A stretch of DNA of 64,000 bases from positions 372,001 to 436,000 of the forward strand of contig NZ_CP008849.1 in NCBI RefSeq assembly GCF_000730385.1. Reading direction: 5' to 3'. Position numbers and translations under genes: made by a program. The stretch comes from Alteromonas australica (GTDB taxonomy: Bacteria; Pseudomonadota; Gammaproteobacteria; Enterobacterales; Alteromonadaceae). This document shows, piece after piece, positions 29,027 to 38,162 of this stretch. How positions within the stretch are numbered: the stretch's first letter is position 1; every line of letters begins with the position of its first letter. The notes under the pieces are model-generated. The model was not told the origin of the DNA and did not search any database. It saw nothing but the letters and a program-made list of their open reading frames with translations.

Positions 29027-30157
29027 GTGAATGACAGTGAAGCGCGTCGAGATTTTTTAAAACGCATGGGGGCGGGCGGTTTGGCGGCGAGCGTTGCAGG
29101 TTGCGCGCTACCTAGTGAGAAAGTAGGGTTTACTCGTCCATTTTCACGCCAGCCGTTACTGGCTCCCAGAATCGACAAAAACAATATCATTACCGAAGTG
29201 GTTGGGCATCGCCCGTACCGCGCTAAGGGCTTCGTGGTTCGTCGGGAAGCCATGGGGCAGAAAACCTTGGTGCACAATTATGGGCATGGCGGCGGGGGAA
29301 TTTCACTATGTTGGGGCTCCTCTACACTTGCAGTTGAAGAAGTTGCTGATGCCAGTACAAAACACGCTGCCATTATTGGCAGTGGGGTAATGGGGTTAAC
29401 TACCGCGCGTTTGCTTCAAGAAGCTGGGTGGAAGGTGACCCTGTATACTAAAGCTATGCCGCGCCATACTACGTCACATGTCGCCGGCGGTGAGTGGGGA
29501 CCTTACAGCGTTCACGACCCAGACGTTTCAAGCCCTGAGTTTAAACAACAATTACAAAGGGCGGCAGAAATATCGCATTCCACCTTTGCCAAAATGGTAG
29601 GGAAAGATTATGGCATTGAATGGAAAGAGCTCTATTCCCTAAGCAAGACTCCAAGAGACGACAATGCCGAATTTCGTCAGTTTTACCCGTTTACGCAGCA
29701 ATATGGGCCAAACCAGCACCCTTTTCCTGCCAACTATTGTACGGTGTCTGCCACTATGCTGGTGGAAACAAGCACGTTTTTGCGCCGCCTCACTCAAGAT
29801 ATCCAATTAGCGGGTGGACAGTTCGTCATTCGTAACATAGAAAATAAAAAGGCGTTACTCACCTTAAATGAGCCTGTTATTTTCAATTGCACTGGATTAG
29901 GCTCGAATGCCTTATTCGACGACAAAGCCATTATTCCAGCCAAAGGCCAGCTTATATTACTGCCTCCTGATGCGGGTATTGATTATTTAACCGTAGGCGG
30001 AGGTAATACATCAGCCCCCTTGTATATGTTCTCGCGCAATGACTATATGATCCTTGGTGGCAGCTTCGTCCCAGGAGATTGGAGTACAACCCCCGACCCC
30101 GAAGAAACGTCAAGAATATTAAAAGAAAGCCAGGCTTTGTTTTCCCGTATGACTTAA
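29027..30157 (+). CDS. Tat-exported FAD oxidoreductase, D-amino-acid-oxidase type with permuted motif order
   Basis: A 376-residue flavoprotein. The N-terminus has a Tat motif (RRDFLKRM) and ends its signal in AGCAL, possibly a lipobox. The motif usually at the C-terminus of D-amino-acid oxidases (a VGHRPYRAKG stretch and HNYGHGGGGISLCWG) is here near residues 60-100. It precedes the FAD-binding Rossmann motif AAIIGSGVMGLTTARLL (about 116-132). The protein ends where the normal family's C-terminal segment would begin (GGSFVPGDW then SRILKESQALFSRM). This is the order of a circular permutation. The GTG at 29027 is preferred because GGGAG lies eight bases before it. It lies 138 bp upstream of a TonB receptor and a PepSY protein. 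Substrate unknown. Confidence 0.82.
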   Translation: MNDSEARRDFLKRMGAGGLAASVAGCALPSEKVGFTRPFSRQPLLAPRIDKNNIITEVVGHRPYRAKGFVVRREAMGQKTLVHNYGHGGGGISLCWGSSTLAVEEVADASTKHAAIIGSGVMGLTTARLLQEAGWKVTLYTKAMPRHTTSHVAGGEWGPYSVHDPDVSSPEFKQQLQRAAEISHSTFAKMVGKDYGIEWKELYSLSKTPRDDNAEFRQFYPFTQQYGPNQHPFPANYCTVSATMLVETSTFLRRLTQDIQLAGGQFVIRNIENKKALLTLNEPVIFNCTGLGSNALFDDKAIIPAKGQLILLPPDAGIDYLTVGGGNTSAPLYMFSRNDYMILGGSFVPGDWSTTPDPEETSRILKESQALFSRMT

Positions 30158-30243
30158 CACGCCTATAAGCGGTGGTGACATTCATCCTTGAGGCGCAGTG
30201 GCTAAATGTAACAATTGTAAAATAACTATTCTTTTGTCTAAAA

Positions 30244-30262
30244 CTTAATGAGAATGTTTCGC
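30244..30262. promoter_or_regulatory. Weak Fur-like box before the TonB receptor
   Basis: CTTAATGAGAATGTTTCGC agrees with the Fur consensus at 12 of 19 positions by eye. It lies 33 bp upstream of the receptor's TTG start codon. Confidence 0.3.
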
Positions 30263-30295
30263 GTTTAGAGTCACAACACTCAATGGGAGCATTTT

Positions 30296-32335
30296 TTGAA
30301 GAAGTCAGTATTTATTGGCGCGGTTTGCGCGTTATCTAGCACCGCAGTACATGCACAAGCAACAAATGTAGAAGACACACAGGATATTGAACGGGTTTCA
30401 ATAGTCGGGGCTTCTACCAACTTAAGTGTTACCGCTGAAGACATTGAGCAGTTTCAGGCCAATGATTTGGCTGATATTTTTCGTGAGTCACCATCGGTAA
30501 GTGTGGGTGGCTCGGTAGGCGTTGCGCAGAAAATTTTCGTGCGCGGCTTAGAAGATGCTTATCTAAACATTACGGTTGATGGCGCTCAGCAAACCTCAAC
30601 CCTATTTCACCATATTGGTCGTGTAACCTTAGATCCTGACTTGTTAAAGCAAATTGATGTGCAAGCTGGAGCCGGTGAGGCAACCAGTGGCCCTGGTGCT
30701 ATTGGCGGTGCTATTCGTTTTAAAACGAAAGATGCGAGCGATCTTCTGCGCGACGATGAACGTTTTGGTGGCCGTGTAAAAGCCAGTTACTTTAGTAACG
30801 ACGGCACCCGATACAGTGGCAGTGTTTATGGCAAGCTAAATGAAGATTGGGGCGTGCTAGGTTATTACAGCACCTCAGATAGAGACAACATGGAAGACGG
30901 CGACGGCAATGAAATTTATGGTACCGCTGCCGACCAAGACTTGTTATTCGTAAAAGCCAGCGGCAACCTCTCTGAAAACCAATATGCGTCACTAAGCTAT
31001 GAAAAGCGTGATGAAGAAGGTGAATTTTCGGCAAGGCCTAATTGGGTTGTGCTAGAAGGCGCAGCGCTGTATCCCAGTGAAGCTGAGCGTGACACTTTAG
31101 TAGCAAATTACCGTTTAGACTATAGCGCTATGGTGTACTTAGAAGCCACAGCGTACAACACCTCTTCGTCATTTAGAGGAGGTCGCTTTGATTGGTTGGC
31201 AAACATCGACACTTATGGTTTTGATATTCGCAACACCAGTGAAACGACAAACCATGTATTTACCTACGGCGTAGATTACCGCAATGACGAAGTGGAAAGC
31301 GGCCCGGCTGAGGGGGCTGTAGAAAATGCAGAAGAGGGCAGTGTGCTAGGAGTCTATGCCCAAGCCCATAGCGCGATAAACCCAGAACTCACATTAAGCT
31401 ATGGTGTGCGCTTCGATGACTATGACTTCCAGCAAGACATATTACTTGATGAATATTACGGCGACCCGGTCACCGATGAGCCTTCCGGGTTAAATGACAG
31501 CGAAGTAAGCATGAATGTTGGGCTTACCTATCAACTGTCAAAGGCCTGGAAATTAGCCCTTGGTTATGCCGAAGCAGCCCGAGGAAAGGAAATTGGCGAC
31601 GGGTTTACCATTGACGAATACTTGTATGACGGTAGCGATGTTCCGGTTGTGGGTAATAATGTGGTGCCGGAAACCGTGGCCAATATTGAAGGGGCAATTG
31701 AATATCAAGCTGATGACTTGCACGCGAGATTCACGGTATTTGAAAGCACAATCGATGATGTGATTTTTAGCGGCTTTGAAGGCGACTCGGTTTACAATAA
31801 TATCGGCGACCTAGAATCAAGTGGTTTTGAATTTGATATTGCCTACGCATTGGGTGATGCAAACATATTCTTTGGTTACTCTAGCGTGGATACTGAGCTA
31901 TCACCACGCGCTGATTTGTACAATGTTGAATACGATACCATCGACCTTAACGGCTATGAATTTGTTGGCCTAGGGAATAGTCGCGGCGATACATGGGTGT
32001 TGGGTGTTGACTATGATATTAACACCGACCTCAACGTAGGTATCAATATTACACGGGTCAATTCACTTACCATAGAAACCCTGCATCAGGCTTTGCAGAA
32101 CGGTTGGACCGATTCTTTGTACGACCTAAATAAACCTAGCTACACCACGGTTGATGTGTATGGGCAATGGTTTGTCAGTAACAACTTCAAGGTCAACCTC
32201 GCGGTGACGAATCTGTTTGATGAAGCCTATATCGATCATTCAAGTGTCGGTGATTACAGTGAGGTGTTCGGGAGCGTCATTGGGCCAAAAGAAGCGGGTA
32301 GAGATATTCGAGTATCAGTAAGCTACGACTTCTAA
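30296..32335 (+). CDS. TonB-dependent receptor, probably for an iron complex
   Basis: A 679-residue outer-membrane transporter. The signal peptide ends VHAQ (about residue 21). The plug follows with DLADIFRESPSVSVGGS, KIFVRGLEDAYLNITVDGA and GAGEATSGPGAIGGAIRFKT. The 22-strand barrel ends SVSYDF. The plug resembles FetA/hemin-type receptors of iron sources more than the sugar receptors elsewhere in the window. The start is a TTG with GGGAG eight bases before it, the only start giving a proper signal peptide. The PepSY gene follows after 8 bp, a common iron-uptake pairing. Confidence 0.87.
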   Translation: MKKSVFIGAVCALSSTAVHAQATNVEDTQDIERVSIVGASTNLSVTAEDIEQFQANDLADIFRESPSVSVGGSVGVAQKIFVRGLEDAYLNITVDGAQQTSTLFHHIGRVTLDPDLLKQIDVQAGAGEATSGPGAIGGAIRFKTKDASDLLRDDERFGGRVKASYFSNDGTRYSGSVYGKLNEDWGVLGYYSTSDRDNMEDGDGNEIYGTAADQDLLFVKASGNLSENQYASLSYEKRDEEGEFSARPNWVVLEGAALYPSEAERDTLVANYRLDYSAMVYLEATAYNTSSSFRGGRFDWLANIDTYGFDIRNTSETTNHVFTYGVDYRNDEVESGPAEGAVENAEEGSVLGVYAQAHSAINPELTLSYGVRFDDYDFQQDILLDEYYGDPVTDEPSGLNDSEVSMNVGLTYQLSKAWKLALGYAEAARGKEIGDGFTIDEYLYDGSDVPVVGNNVVPETVANIEGAIEYQADDLHARFTVFESTIDDVIFSGFEGDSVYNNIGDLESSGFEFDIAYALGDANIFFGYSSVDTELSPRADLYNVEYDTIDLNGYEFVGLGNSRGDTWVLGVDYDINTDLNVGINITRVNSLTIETLHQALQNGWTDSLYDLNKPSYTTVDVYGQWFVSNNFKVNLAVTNLFDEAYIDHSSVGDYSEVFGSVIGPKEAGRDIRVSVSYDF

Positions 32336-32343
32336 ACACTCTT

Positions 32344-33468
32344 ATGGCAATAGCAAAAACAGTGAAAAGGTGGGTCTTCTGGACTCACCTTATTTTGGGT
32401 TTAGTGGCGGGGATTTTTATATTTCTTATGTCACTAACTGGGTTTCTATTAACTTACGAACGTCAGTTTATCGAACTTGACGAAATGCGATACCGTGTGG
32501 ATGTACCCCAGAACCAGCAAAGGCTCTCCACCGATGATATTGTCGATAAGCTTCAAGCACTACACCCTGAAACCCCCCATATTTACGTACGTTGGGTAAA
32601 CAGGGAAGGTGCGGCCGTGCCTGCCTGGGCAGGGCGTGACAGCTACTTATTCCACCCCTATACCGGTGAGATTTTAAGAGAAGGGGAGGGCAATGTGGCG
32701 CTGGTGTTTCATTGGCTTACTAACCTTCATCGATACTTACTGTTAGAAGGCGAGCTTAAAGGCATAGGGAAAACGGTGAATGGCTACGCTAATTTAGTGT
32801 TTATTTTCCTTATTGTCAGTGGAGCGTATCTTTGGTTGCCCAATAAATTGCGCCTTGCATCATTTAAGCAGCATCTTTGGTTTCGTCACCATTACACCAA
32901 TCGCCATCATCGCCGCCGACAGTGGCATTTGGTGCTGGGCGTGTGGAGCATTCCTGTTCTTTTCATTATTGCCATTACCGCCACTTTGTTTCATTTCTCT
33001 TGGGCAAATACCGCGTTATATGGTTTCTTTGGTGAGCAGGTGCCGCCACGTGAACAGCATGAAGAAGTAACCTCGTTGTCCTTAGATGTGGTTGACTACG
33101 AAACTCTTTTTCTTGCCGCTCAAAATCATGCAAACAGCAACGATTACGACGATTGGTATTCAATGTGGATGGAAATAGGAGAGCACGAATACGAAGCACG
33201 CTTTTTTATTGATAAAAGCATAGGACATAGGCAGTCAATGTCGTACTCGCTTTACTTCGATACCCGCAGCCCCGAGGTCACAAAGGTGTTAAGGAAAGAA
33301 GATTGGAGCCGAGGTGGGCAAGCATGGGGCACGGCGCGTTTTCTGCATACCGGAGAACATTTTGGTTTCATTGGTCAAACTATCGCAGGGTTGTTTTCAT
33401 TGCTGGCGTGTTACCTTGTGTACACCGGCTTTATGTTAGGCGTTAAACGCCTGAAAGCCTCTAAGTAG
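32344..33468 (+). CDS. PepSY-associated membrane protein (iron-regulated type)
   Basis: A 374-residue inner-membrane protein of the PepSY_TM family. TM helices are seen at about residues 14-38 (LILGLVAGIFIFLMSLTGFLL), 140-165, 200-225 and 340-365. Conserved His residues lie within or near helices (HWLTNLHRYLL, HWLVLG-like HLVLGVW, LHTGEHFG), as in ferric-reductase-like members. PepSY proteins next to TonB receptors are thought to reduce ferric siderophores. It is co-transcribed with the receptor at 30296 and converges with the two-component system at 33487. A hairpin (GCCTCT/AGAGGC) straddles its stop codon. Confidence 0.9.
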   Translation: MAIAKTVKRWVFWTHLILGLVAGIFIFLMSLTGFLLTYERQFIELDEMRYRVDVPQNQQRLSTDDIVDKLQALHPETPHIYVRWVNREGAAVPAWAGRDSYLFHPYTGEILREGEGNVALVFHWLTNLHRYLLLEGELKGIGKTVNGYANLVFIFLIVSGAYLWLPNKLRLASFKQHLWFRHHYTNRHHRRRQWHLVLGVWSIPVLFIIAITATLFHFSWANTALYGFFGEQVPPREQHEEVTSLSLDVVDYETLFLAAQNHANSNDYDDWYSMWMEIGEHEYEARFFIDKSIGHRQSMSYSLYFDTRSPEVTKVLRKEDWSRGGQAWGTARFLHTGEHFGFIGQTIAGLFSLLACYLVYTGFMLGVKRLKASK

Positions 33469-33486
33469 AGGCCATTAAACAGCCCG

Positions 33487-34902
33487 TTATACTGACGCTA
33501 GTGTAGTTGACGTAGCGTTGATAGGAAGGGCAATGGCTATGGTAAGGCCGGCGGTGTCATCGATACGATTATGCGCACTAATTTCCCCGCCAACGGCATG
33601 CACCTGACGTTGTGCGAGTGCTAGCCCCATACCATGGCCGTGGTTCTTCTGCGAATGTGCCGCCGCCTCACCTTCGCCTCGCATTTTGGTGGCTGTTCTA
33701 GACTTTTCAACACGGAAGAAAGGTTTGAATATATCGTCGCATAAGGCATCTGGCACGCCTGGCCCGTTATCAGAGATGGTTAACGTATAGGTGTTGTGCA
33801 ATTTCTTCAGATGCACACTCACTGCTTTTTCCGGTGGTGTATAGCGAAGGGCGTTGCGAATAACGTTTTCTATAGCTTGGCCTAACGCTACTTGGCTACT
33901 GTTTTCTATCATGGCCTGCTCGGGCAATTCACAATGCAGCATATTGTGAGGGTATTCAAATTTTGCGTCGTCGCAAATAACATTGATAAGCTCGACTAAA
34001 TCGAAGGTCTCGGTGTTAAGGCTAGGAAGCTCCGTTGACAGCCACGAAAAAGTTAAGGTGTCTTCTACTAAACTTCGCATAGTACTGGCTTCATAACGCA
34101 GCCGTTCCAGTGCTTGGGCCTGATTAAGGTTTTGCTCTACAAAGTCTACCGCCATATCAATTCGCGCCAAGGGGGTGCGTAATTCGTGGGAAAGGTCGGC
34201 TAAAAGTTGACGTTGATTTTGAATCAGGTTGCTGGTGCGATCAGCCATTTTATCAAAGGTAGCGGCGATATCCGTGAGTTCATCATGACGTTTAGGTAAG
34301 AGCGGTGTCACCCTAGCATCCAACTTCCCATCGCTGAATTCCTGTGTCGCTTTTTCAAGCCGTTTCAGGGGGCGCATCACATGTTGATACACCACATACG
34401 TAAGCAAACAAAGAAGAATAAGTGGCAGGGCTATTTGCAGTAACAGCCGAAACATCATTAAAAAGGCACCAGGGCGCATACGCTGGGGAAGCTGTATCAA
34501 CAAGTGGGTGGCATCATCCACAAAGGGCACTTCCATAATGGGATTTTGGGCAAAATAGAGGTGAATTTTCCATTCCACCCCACGGCCTAATTGAAAGTAA
34601 TCAGTGAACAAGGGCACTAATTCACTGTCAGCAAAAGGGGTTATCTTAGAGGTGACTACGCCAGCCCACGTCTGTTCCTGTAGTTGGATGTGCTTGATAT
34701 ATTCGGCTAAGGCGTCTTCACCTTGGGTAAGGTAAATATGCTCAGCCTGTTTGCCATAATTAAGCAGTGTTTGCTGGTGGTTATCGGCAATAAAGCTCAT
34801 GCTGGTTTCGGTATGGTTTGTTAACCAATCTATGGCTAAAAACAGCACTACTGTGCCCAACCCAATGATGGCCCATAACCGCCATAAGAGTTTGTTTTTC
34901 AT
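33487..34902 (-). CDS. Sensor histidine kinase with HAMP domain
   Basis: A 471-residue inner-membrane kinase. TM1 lies at about residues 5-26 and TM2 at about 150-175, enclosing a periplasmic sensor of some 120 residues. HAMP is next (MRPLKRLEKATQEFSDGKLD). The H-box reads LLADLSHELRTPLARI, the N-box NALRYTPPEKAV, and the G-boxes DNGPGVP and GHGMGLALAQ. The start at 34902 is fixed by a 4-bp ATGA overlap with the stop of the response regulator gene, so the pair is translationally coupled. Proximity to an iron-type receptor suggests metal or envelope sensing, but no ligand motif is recognisable. Confidence 0.94.
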   Translation of the reverse strand: MKNKLLWRLWAIIGLGTVVLFLAIDWLTNHTETSMSFIADNHQQTLLNYGKQAEHIYLTQGEDALAEYIKHIQLQEQTWAGVVTSKITPFADSELVPLFTDYFQLGRGVEWKIHLYFAQNPIMEVPFVDDATHLLIQLPQRMRPGAFLMMFRLLLQIALPLILLCLLTYVVYQHVMRPLKRLEKATQEFSDGKLDARVTPLLPKRHDELTDIAATFDKMADRTSNLIQNQRQLLADLSHELRTPLARIDMAVDFVEQNLNQAQALERLRYEASTMRSLVEDTLTFSWLSTELPSLNTETFDLVELINVICDDAKFEYPHNMLHCELPEQAMIENSSQVALGQAIENVIRNALRYTPPEKAVSVHLKKLHNTYTLTISDNGPGVPDALCDDIFKPFFRVEKSRTATKMRGEGEAAAHSQKNHGHGMGLALAQRQVHAVGGEISAHNRIDDTAGLTIAIALPINATSTTLASV

Positions 34903-35588
34903 GAAAATCGATAACCTTTTCCGTGTACCGTCGCTAAACAATCGCAGGGCATACCGGCTTCTATCAGTTTTTTCCGCACACGGCTAAGGTGCATATCTAG
35001 GCTTCGGTCATATCGACTGAAAGGCCGGTCTAACACACATTGATAGAGAAACGCTTTGCTAAGGATCTCGCCTTGGTTTTCCGCAAGTGTCCATAGTAGC
35101 TTAAACTGTATTGGCGTGAGTTCGAGGGTGAGTTGCCCAATGTTCACGCCTTGATTTACTCTATTTAGCCGTAAATCACCAATCTGTAATTGACTGGGCT
35201 GTGAATGCGCCGCCACGTCTCGGCTGCTACGGCGCAATAATGCCTCTATGCGAAGCAACATTTCAGTGAAATTGAACGGTTTAGGAAGGTAGTCGTCTGC
35301 CCCTGTTCGATAGCCTTCTATCCTCTCTTGCTCGGCCCCTGAAGCAGTAATCATCATAACCGGGGTTTGCTTTGTCTTTCTGAGTTGATTAAGCACCGAT
35401 AAGCCATCTAATGAGGGAATAAGAATATCGAGCAAAATGAGATCGAAACTTTGCTGCAGCGCGGCAAATAATCCCTTTTGTCCATCCTGACATTGACGGG
35501 TGGTAAAACCGCTATCTTCTAGCAAATGAGCAATCTGGTCACTCAAAGTAACGTCATCTTCTATGATCAGTATTCGTGCGGCTGACAT
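34899..35588 (-). CDS. OmpR-family response regulator
   Basis: A 229-residue two-domain regulator. The receiver domain has acidic residues ED-D at 10-12, phospho-acceptor Asp54 (LILLDILIP) and the KPF lysine in LPKPFNFTEMLLR. The C-terminal winged helix (about residues 130-229) shows LELTPIQFKLLWTLAENQGE, SRYDRSLDMHLSRVRKKL and the terminal VHGKGYRFS. It leads the operon with the histidine kinase. A Fur-like box lies 36-54 bp upstream of its start codon, suggesting iron-dependent expression. Confidence 0.95.
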   Translation of the reverse strand: MSAARILIIEDDVTLSDQIAHLLEDSGFTTRQCQDGQKGLFAALQQSFDLILLDILIPSLDGLSVLNQLRKTKQTPVMMITASGAEQERIEGYRTGADDYLPKPFNFTEMLLRIEALLRRSSRDVAAHSQPSQLQIGDLRLNRVNQGVNIGQLTLELTPIQFKLLWTLAENQGEILSKAFLYQCVLDRPFSRYDRSLDMHLSRVRKKLIEAGMPCDCLATVHGKGYRFS

Positions 35589-35623
35589 GTGAGGGTCATA
35601 AATGAAAGAGATATAACACCAAT

Positions 35624-35642
35624 GTTATTGATAATCATTCCT
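35624..35642. promoter_or_regulatory. Fur-like box upstream of the two-component system
   Basis: GTTATTGATAATCATTCCT matches the Fur consensus at 14 of 19 positions by eye, including the unbroken GATAATCATT core. It sits just upstream of the response regulator gene on the minus strand. Confidence 0.5.
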
Positions 35643-35726
35643 ATTTTCAAGGTTAAATGTGAAATAGCGTTCCAGTTAATGCTAATGCTTGGGAAGGCAA
35701 GGTGCAATTAGCTCAACAATGGGGGG

Positions 35727-36632
35727 TTAACGAGAATAATGATCAATAATGTCCTGCCCGTATGCATCATACCAATTTAGCCAAGTAAGGGTGGTGGCAT
35801 TGGGTTTCGCTTGCCACAACATCTTTAGTTCTGCATGCATGGGCGCTTGTAGAGGCACAAACGTACAACCTTTAGTATGCAGGTTTTGAATACATGCGGG
35901 CACCAATGCCACGCACTGAGAGCTGGCTATTTCCGTTAAGAGGGCTTGCATCGACTTAGGTTCACTCACCACATTCGGTTTCAATTGCTGATAGTGAAAC
36001 GCCGTCATCAGGTTGTCGAATAAACTTGGCGCATGCGCACGTGCAAATAGAATGAGGGGATGCTTAGCAATATTGGCAAGTGATAACACGGTTTTTGTTG
36101 CAAGTGGGTGATCACTGGCCACAACCGCCACTATTGGGTCATCAAACAGGTGTTTTTCTTTTAATAAGCCTTCATGTGTTTTTTCTATAGGGCGAGAAAA
36201 ACCAATATCTATAGCGCTCTCAGTAAAGGCTTGTAGCTGCTGCGATACTGTCATTTCATCAAGTTTCACGGTTACCCCACTATTCAAGGTAGAGAAGTTG
36301 CGTAATAAGTGAGGAAGAAAATGCACGCAGGCTGAACTTAAGTAACCTATGCGTAAAAGACCTTTTTCGCCGCGCTGTACTAACTGGGCATCCTCTTTCG
36401 CTAACCTACAATGCTTCAAAATAGCATCGGCGTGCTGTAAAAAGCGCTCACCCGCAGGCGTTAATTCTACCATTCGGGTATTTCTCTCGAATAAGGTGAC
36501 GTGTATATCTCGCTCTAAAGCCGTGATATGTCGGCTTATTGCACTTTGCACCGTGTGCAATCGTGTGGCGGCATTTGAAAAACTTTTGCAATGTGCAACC
36601 TCAACAAAGGTCCGTAAATGTTTAAAATTCAT
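35727..36632 (-). CDS. LysR-family transcriptional regulator
   Basis: A 301-residue regulator. Residues 1-60 are the winged helix typical of the family (FVEVAHCKSFSNAATRLHTVQSAISRHITALERDIHVTLFERN). The rest is the two-lobed effector-binding domain, with KGLLRIGYLSS opening lobe one. The start at 36632 gives the canonical MNFKHLRTFVEV beginning; an in-frame ATG ten codons earlier would add a non-conserved leader. It is divergent from the MFS gene at 36761, with an inverted repeat between them, so it probably controls that exporter or importer. Confidence 0.93.
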   Translation of the reverse strand: MNFKHLRTFVEVAHCKSFSNAATRLHTVQSAISRHITALERDIHVTLFERNTRMVELTPAGERFLQHADAILKHCRLAKEDAQLVQRGEKGLLRIGYLSSACVHFLPHLLRNFSTLNSGVTVKLDEMTVSQQLQAFTESAIDIGFSRPIEKTHEGLLKEKHLFDDPIVAVVASDHPLATKTVLSLANIAKHPLILFARAHAPSLFDNLMTAFHYQQLKPNVVSEPKSMQALLTEIASSQCVALVPACIQNLHTKGCTFVPLQAPMHAELKMLWQAKPNATTLTWLNWYDAYGQDIIDHYSR

Positions 36633-36649
36633 GGTTATGCCAAAATAAG

Positions 36650-36668
36650 ATAAATAGACCATATTTAT
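36650..36668. promoter_or_regulatory. Inverted repeat between LysR and MFS genes
   Basis: ATAAATA and TATTTAT flank GACCA, giving a dyad with the A/T-rich form and spacing of LysR binding sites (T-N11-A). It is 18 bp from the regulator's start codon. Confidence 0.5.
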
Positions 36669-36760
36669 ATCATTTAATAAGTAAGGTAAATAGCGATACA
36701 GTTAAGCTTTCCCAAAAGCCAATGCTTTTCAATACAGGCAAGCTTGAATTCGAGGTTTTT

Positions 36761-37933
36761 ATGACAGCGACTAATAACAAATCTTTTACCCTTACTCGTT
36801 ATGGAGAATACTCACTCCTTATTTCCGCCATGTTAACCATTATGGTAGGTGCGGCCATTGCGCCTGGATTAACCACCATTTCTCAACAGCTAGGCGTTCA
36901 AGAATATGCGCCTTTGCTGATTACCCTGCCAGCATTAGGGGCCATTTTATTTGCCCCGGTCTTCGGCACACTTATTGACAAAATAGGCGCTCGGAAAACA
37001 CTGTTAATCAGCTTGTGGGGATACTTTATTTTTGGCTGTGCTGGCGCATTCTTAGAAGGGCCCTTCCCGTTGGCGATAGACCGTATATTATTGGGGGCTT
37101 TCACCGCTGGGCAAATGGCGGCGGGCACTGCGGTGATTTCTTATTGGTTTCAAGGAGAAAAACGTCTTTCGATGATGGCTAAGCAAGGCATGGCCATAGA
37201 GCTGGGGGGCGTGATATTTTTATTCTTTGGTGGGCTATTAACTGAGCTTCATTGGCAAGCGCCGTTTATTATCTACGCGCTGGCGTTAGTTTGTGCGCTA
37301 TTGGTTTCGGCTTTCGTTCCAAAACCTCGCACGTTATCGCAAGCAGAAGCCAAGGATGAAACATTACCAAATTTGGCTTGGCAGGCCACTCCACAAGACG
37401 AATCGGTTAAGCCTATTATTTTGTTAGCCGTTATGGCAATGAGCTTATTTTTCAGTATGTTCATTATGTTGCCTACACATTTAGCTGGCCTCGGTTTTGG
37501 TGAAGCAGAAACAGGGTACTTGTTGTCGTTTACTTCTTTTGTTGCTGTGTTATCAGCCATGTTAATGCCAAAAATTGTAAAGCAAGTTGGCAATAAAATG
37601 ACACTTGTCATCGCCTTTGTAACCTACGGTTTAGCGCACAGTTTATTCGCTACTACCAGCACTTTAGCTTGGCTCATTGGTGCCGCTGTGGCGGCCGGTG
37701 TTGGGTTTGGTTTTTCTATCCCACTGCTAAACCATAGAACCGTAGAAGTCAGTAGTGAGGAAAAGCGCGGTAAACATTTATCGTATTTTGCTATGGCTGT
37801 GTTTTTGGGGCAGTTTCTAACCTCGGCGCTGGAGTTCATACCCGTTGCCCATTGGCAGCTATTCTTGGTGTGTTGTGTCCTCGCATTTACGTGCGCAATC
37901 GCGACTAAATTAAGTAGCTTCGGCACAAATTAG
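36761..37933 (+). CDS. MFS transporter
   Basis: A 390-residue inner-membrane transporter with 12 TM segments in two halves. Motif A after TM2 reads GTLIDKIGARKTL. The loop between TM6 and TM7 is hydrophilic (KPRTLSQAEAKDETLPN). GAGG five bases before the ATG at 36761 supports this start over an in-frame ATG at 36722. It is the sole gene divergent from the LysR regulator. Substrate is unknown; drug or metabolite export is common for such pairs. Confidence 0.88.
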   Translation: MTATNNKSFTLTRYGEYSLLISAMLTIMVGAAIAPGLTTISQQLGVQEYAPLLITLPALGAILFAPVFGTLIDKIGARKTLLISLWGYFIFGCAGAFLEGPFPLAIDRILLGAFTAGQMAAGTAVISYWFQGEKRLSMMAKQGMAIELGGVIFLFFGGLLTELHWQAPFIIYALALVCALLVSAFVPKPRTLSQAEAKDETLPNLAWQATPQDESVKPIILLAVMAMSLFFSMFIMLPTHLAGLGFGEAETGYLLSFTSFVAVLSAMLMPKIVKQVGNKMTLVIAFVTYGLAHSLFATTSTLAWLIGAAVAAGVGFGFSIPLLNHRTVEVSSEEKRGKHLSYFAMAVFLGQFLTSALEFIPVAHWQLFLVCCVLAFTCAIATKLSSFGTN

Positions 37934-38162
37934 CGTTAAAAAGAGTTTTTTTTAAAAAAATCGTTGCGCTTCTTGCCTACTTTTGAAATTGGGTACTACG
38001 CTTACTCTCATATATTCACAGATGAACTTATCGCTTTACTACTTCGCTTTAAGTTGTGACTTTGGGCGGAATTGGTTCAACTAATACCTTCAATGTGGTT
38101 GCAGACTAACCGTGTTTTACCTTTCGGTTACCTAAAAAAGTAGTAAAGCTTGGGAGCGCGTT

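Noticed and set aside
33457..33472. GCCTCT/AGAGGC hairpin over the PepSY stop codon as a terminator
   Set aside because: Short stem, no T-tract; noted but not listed as a terminator.
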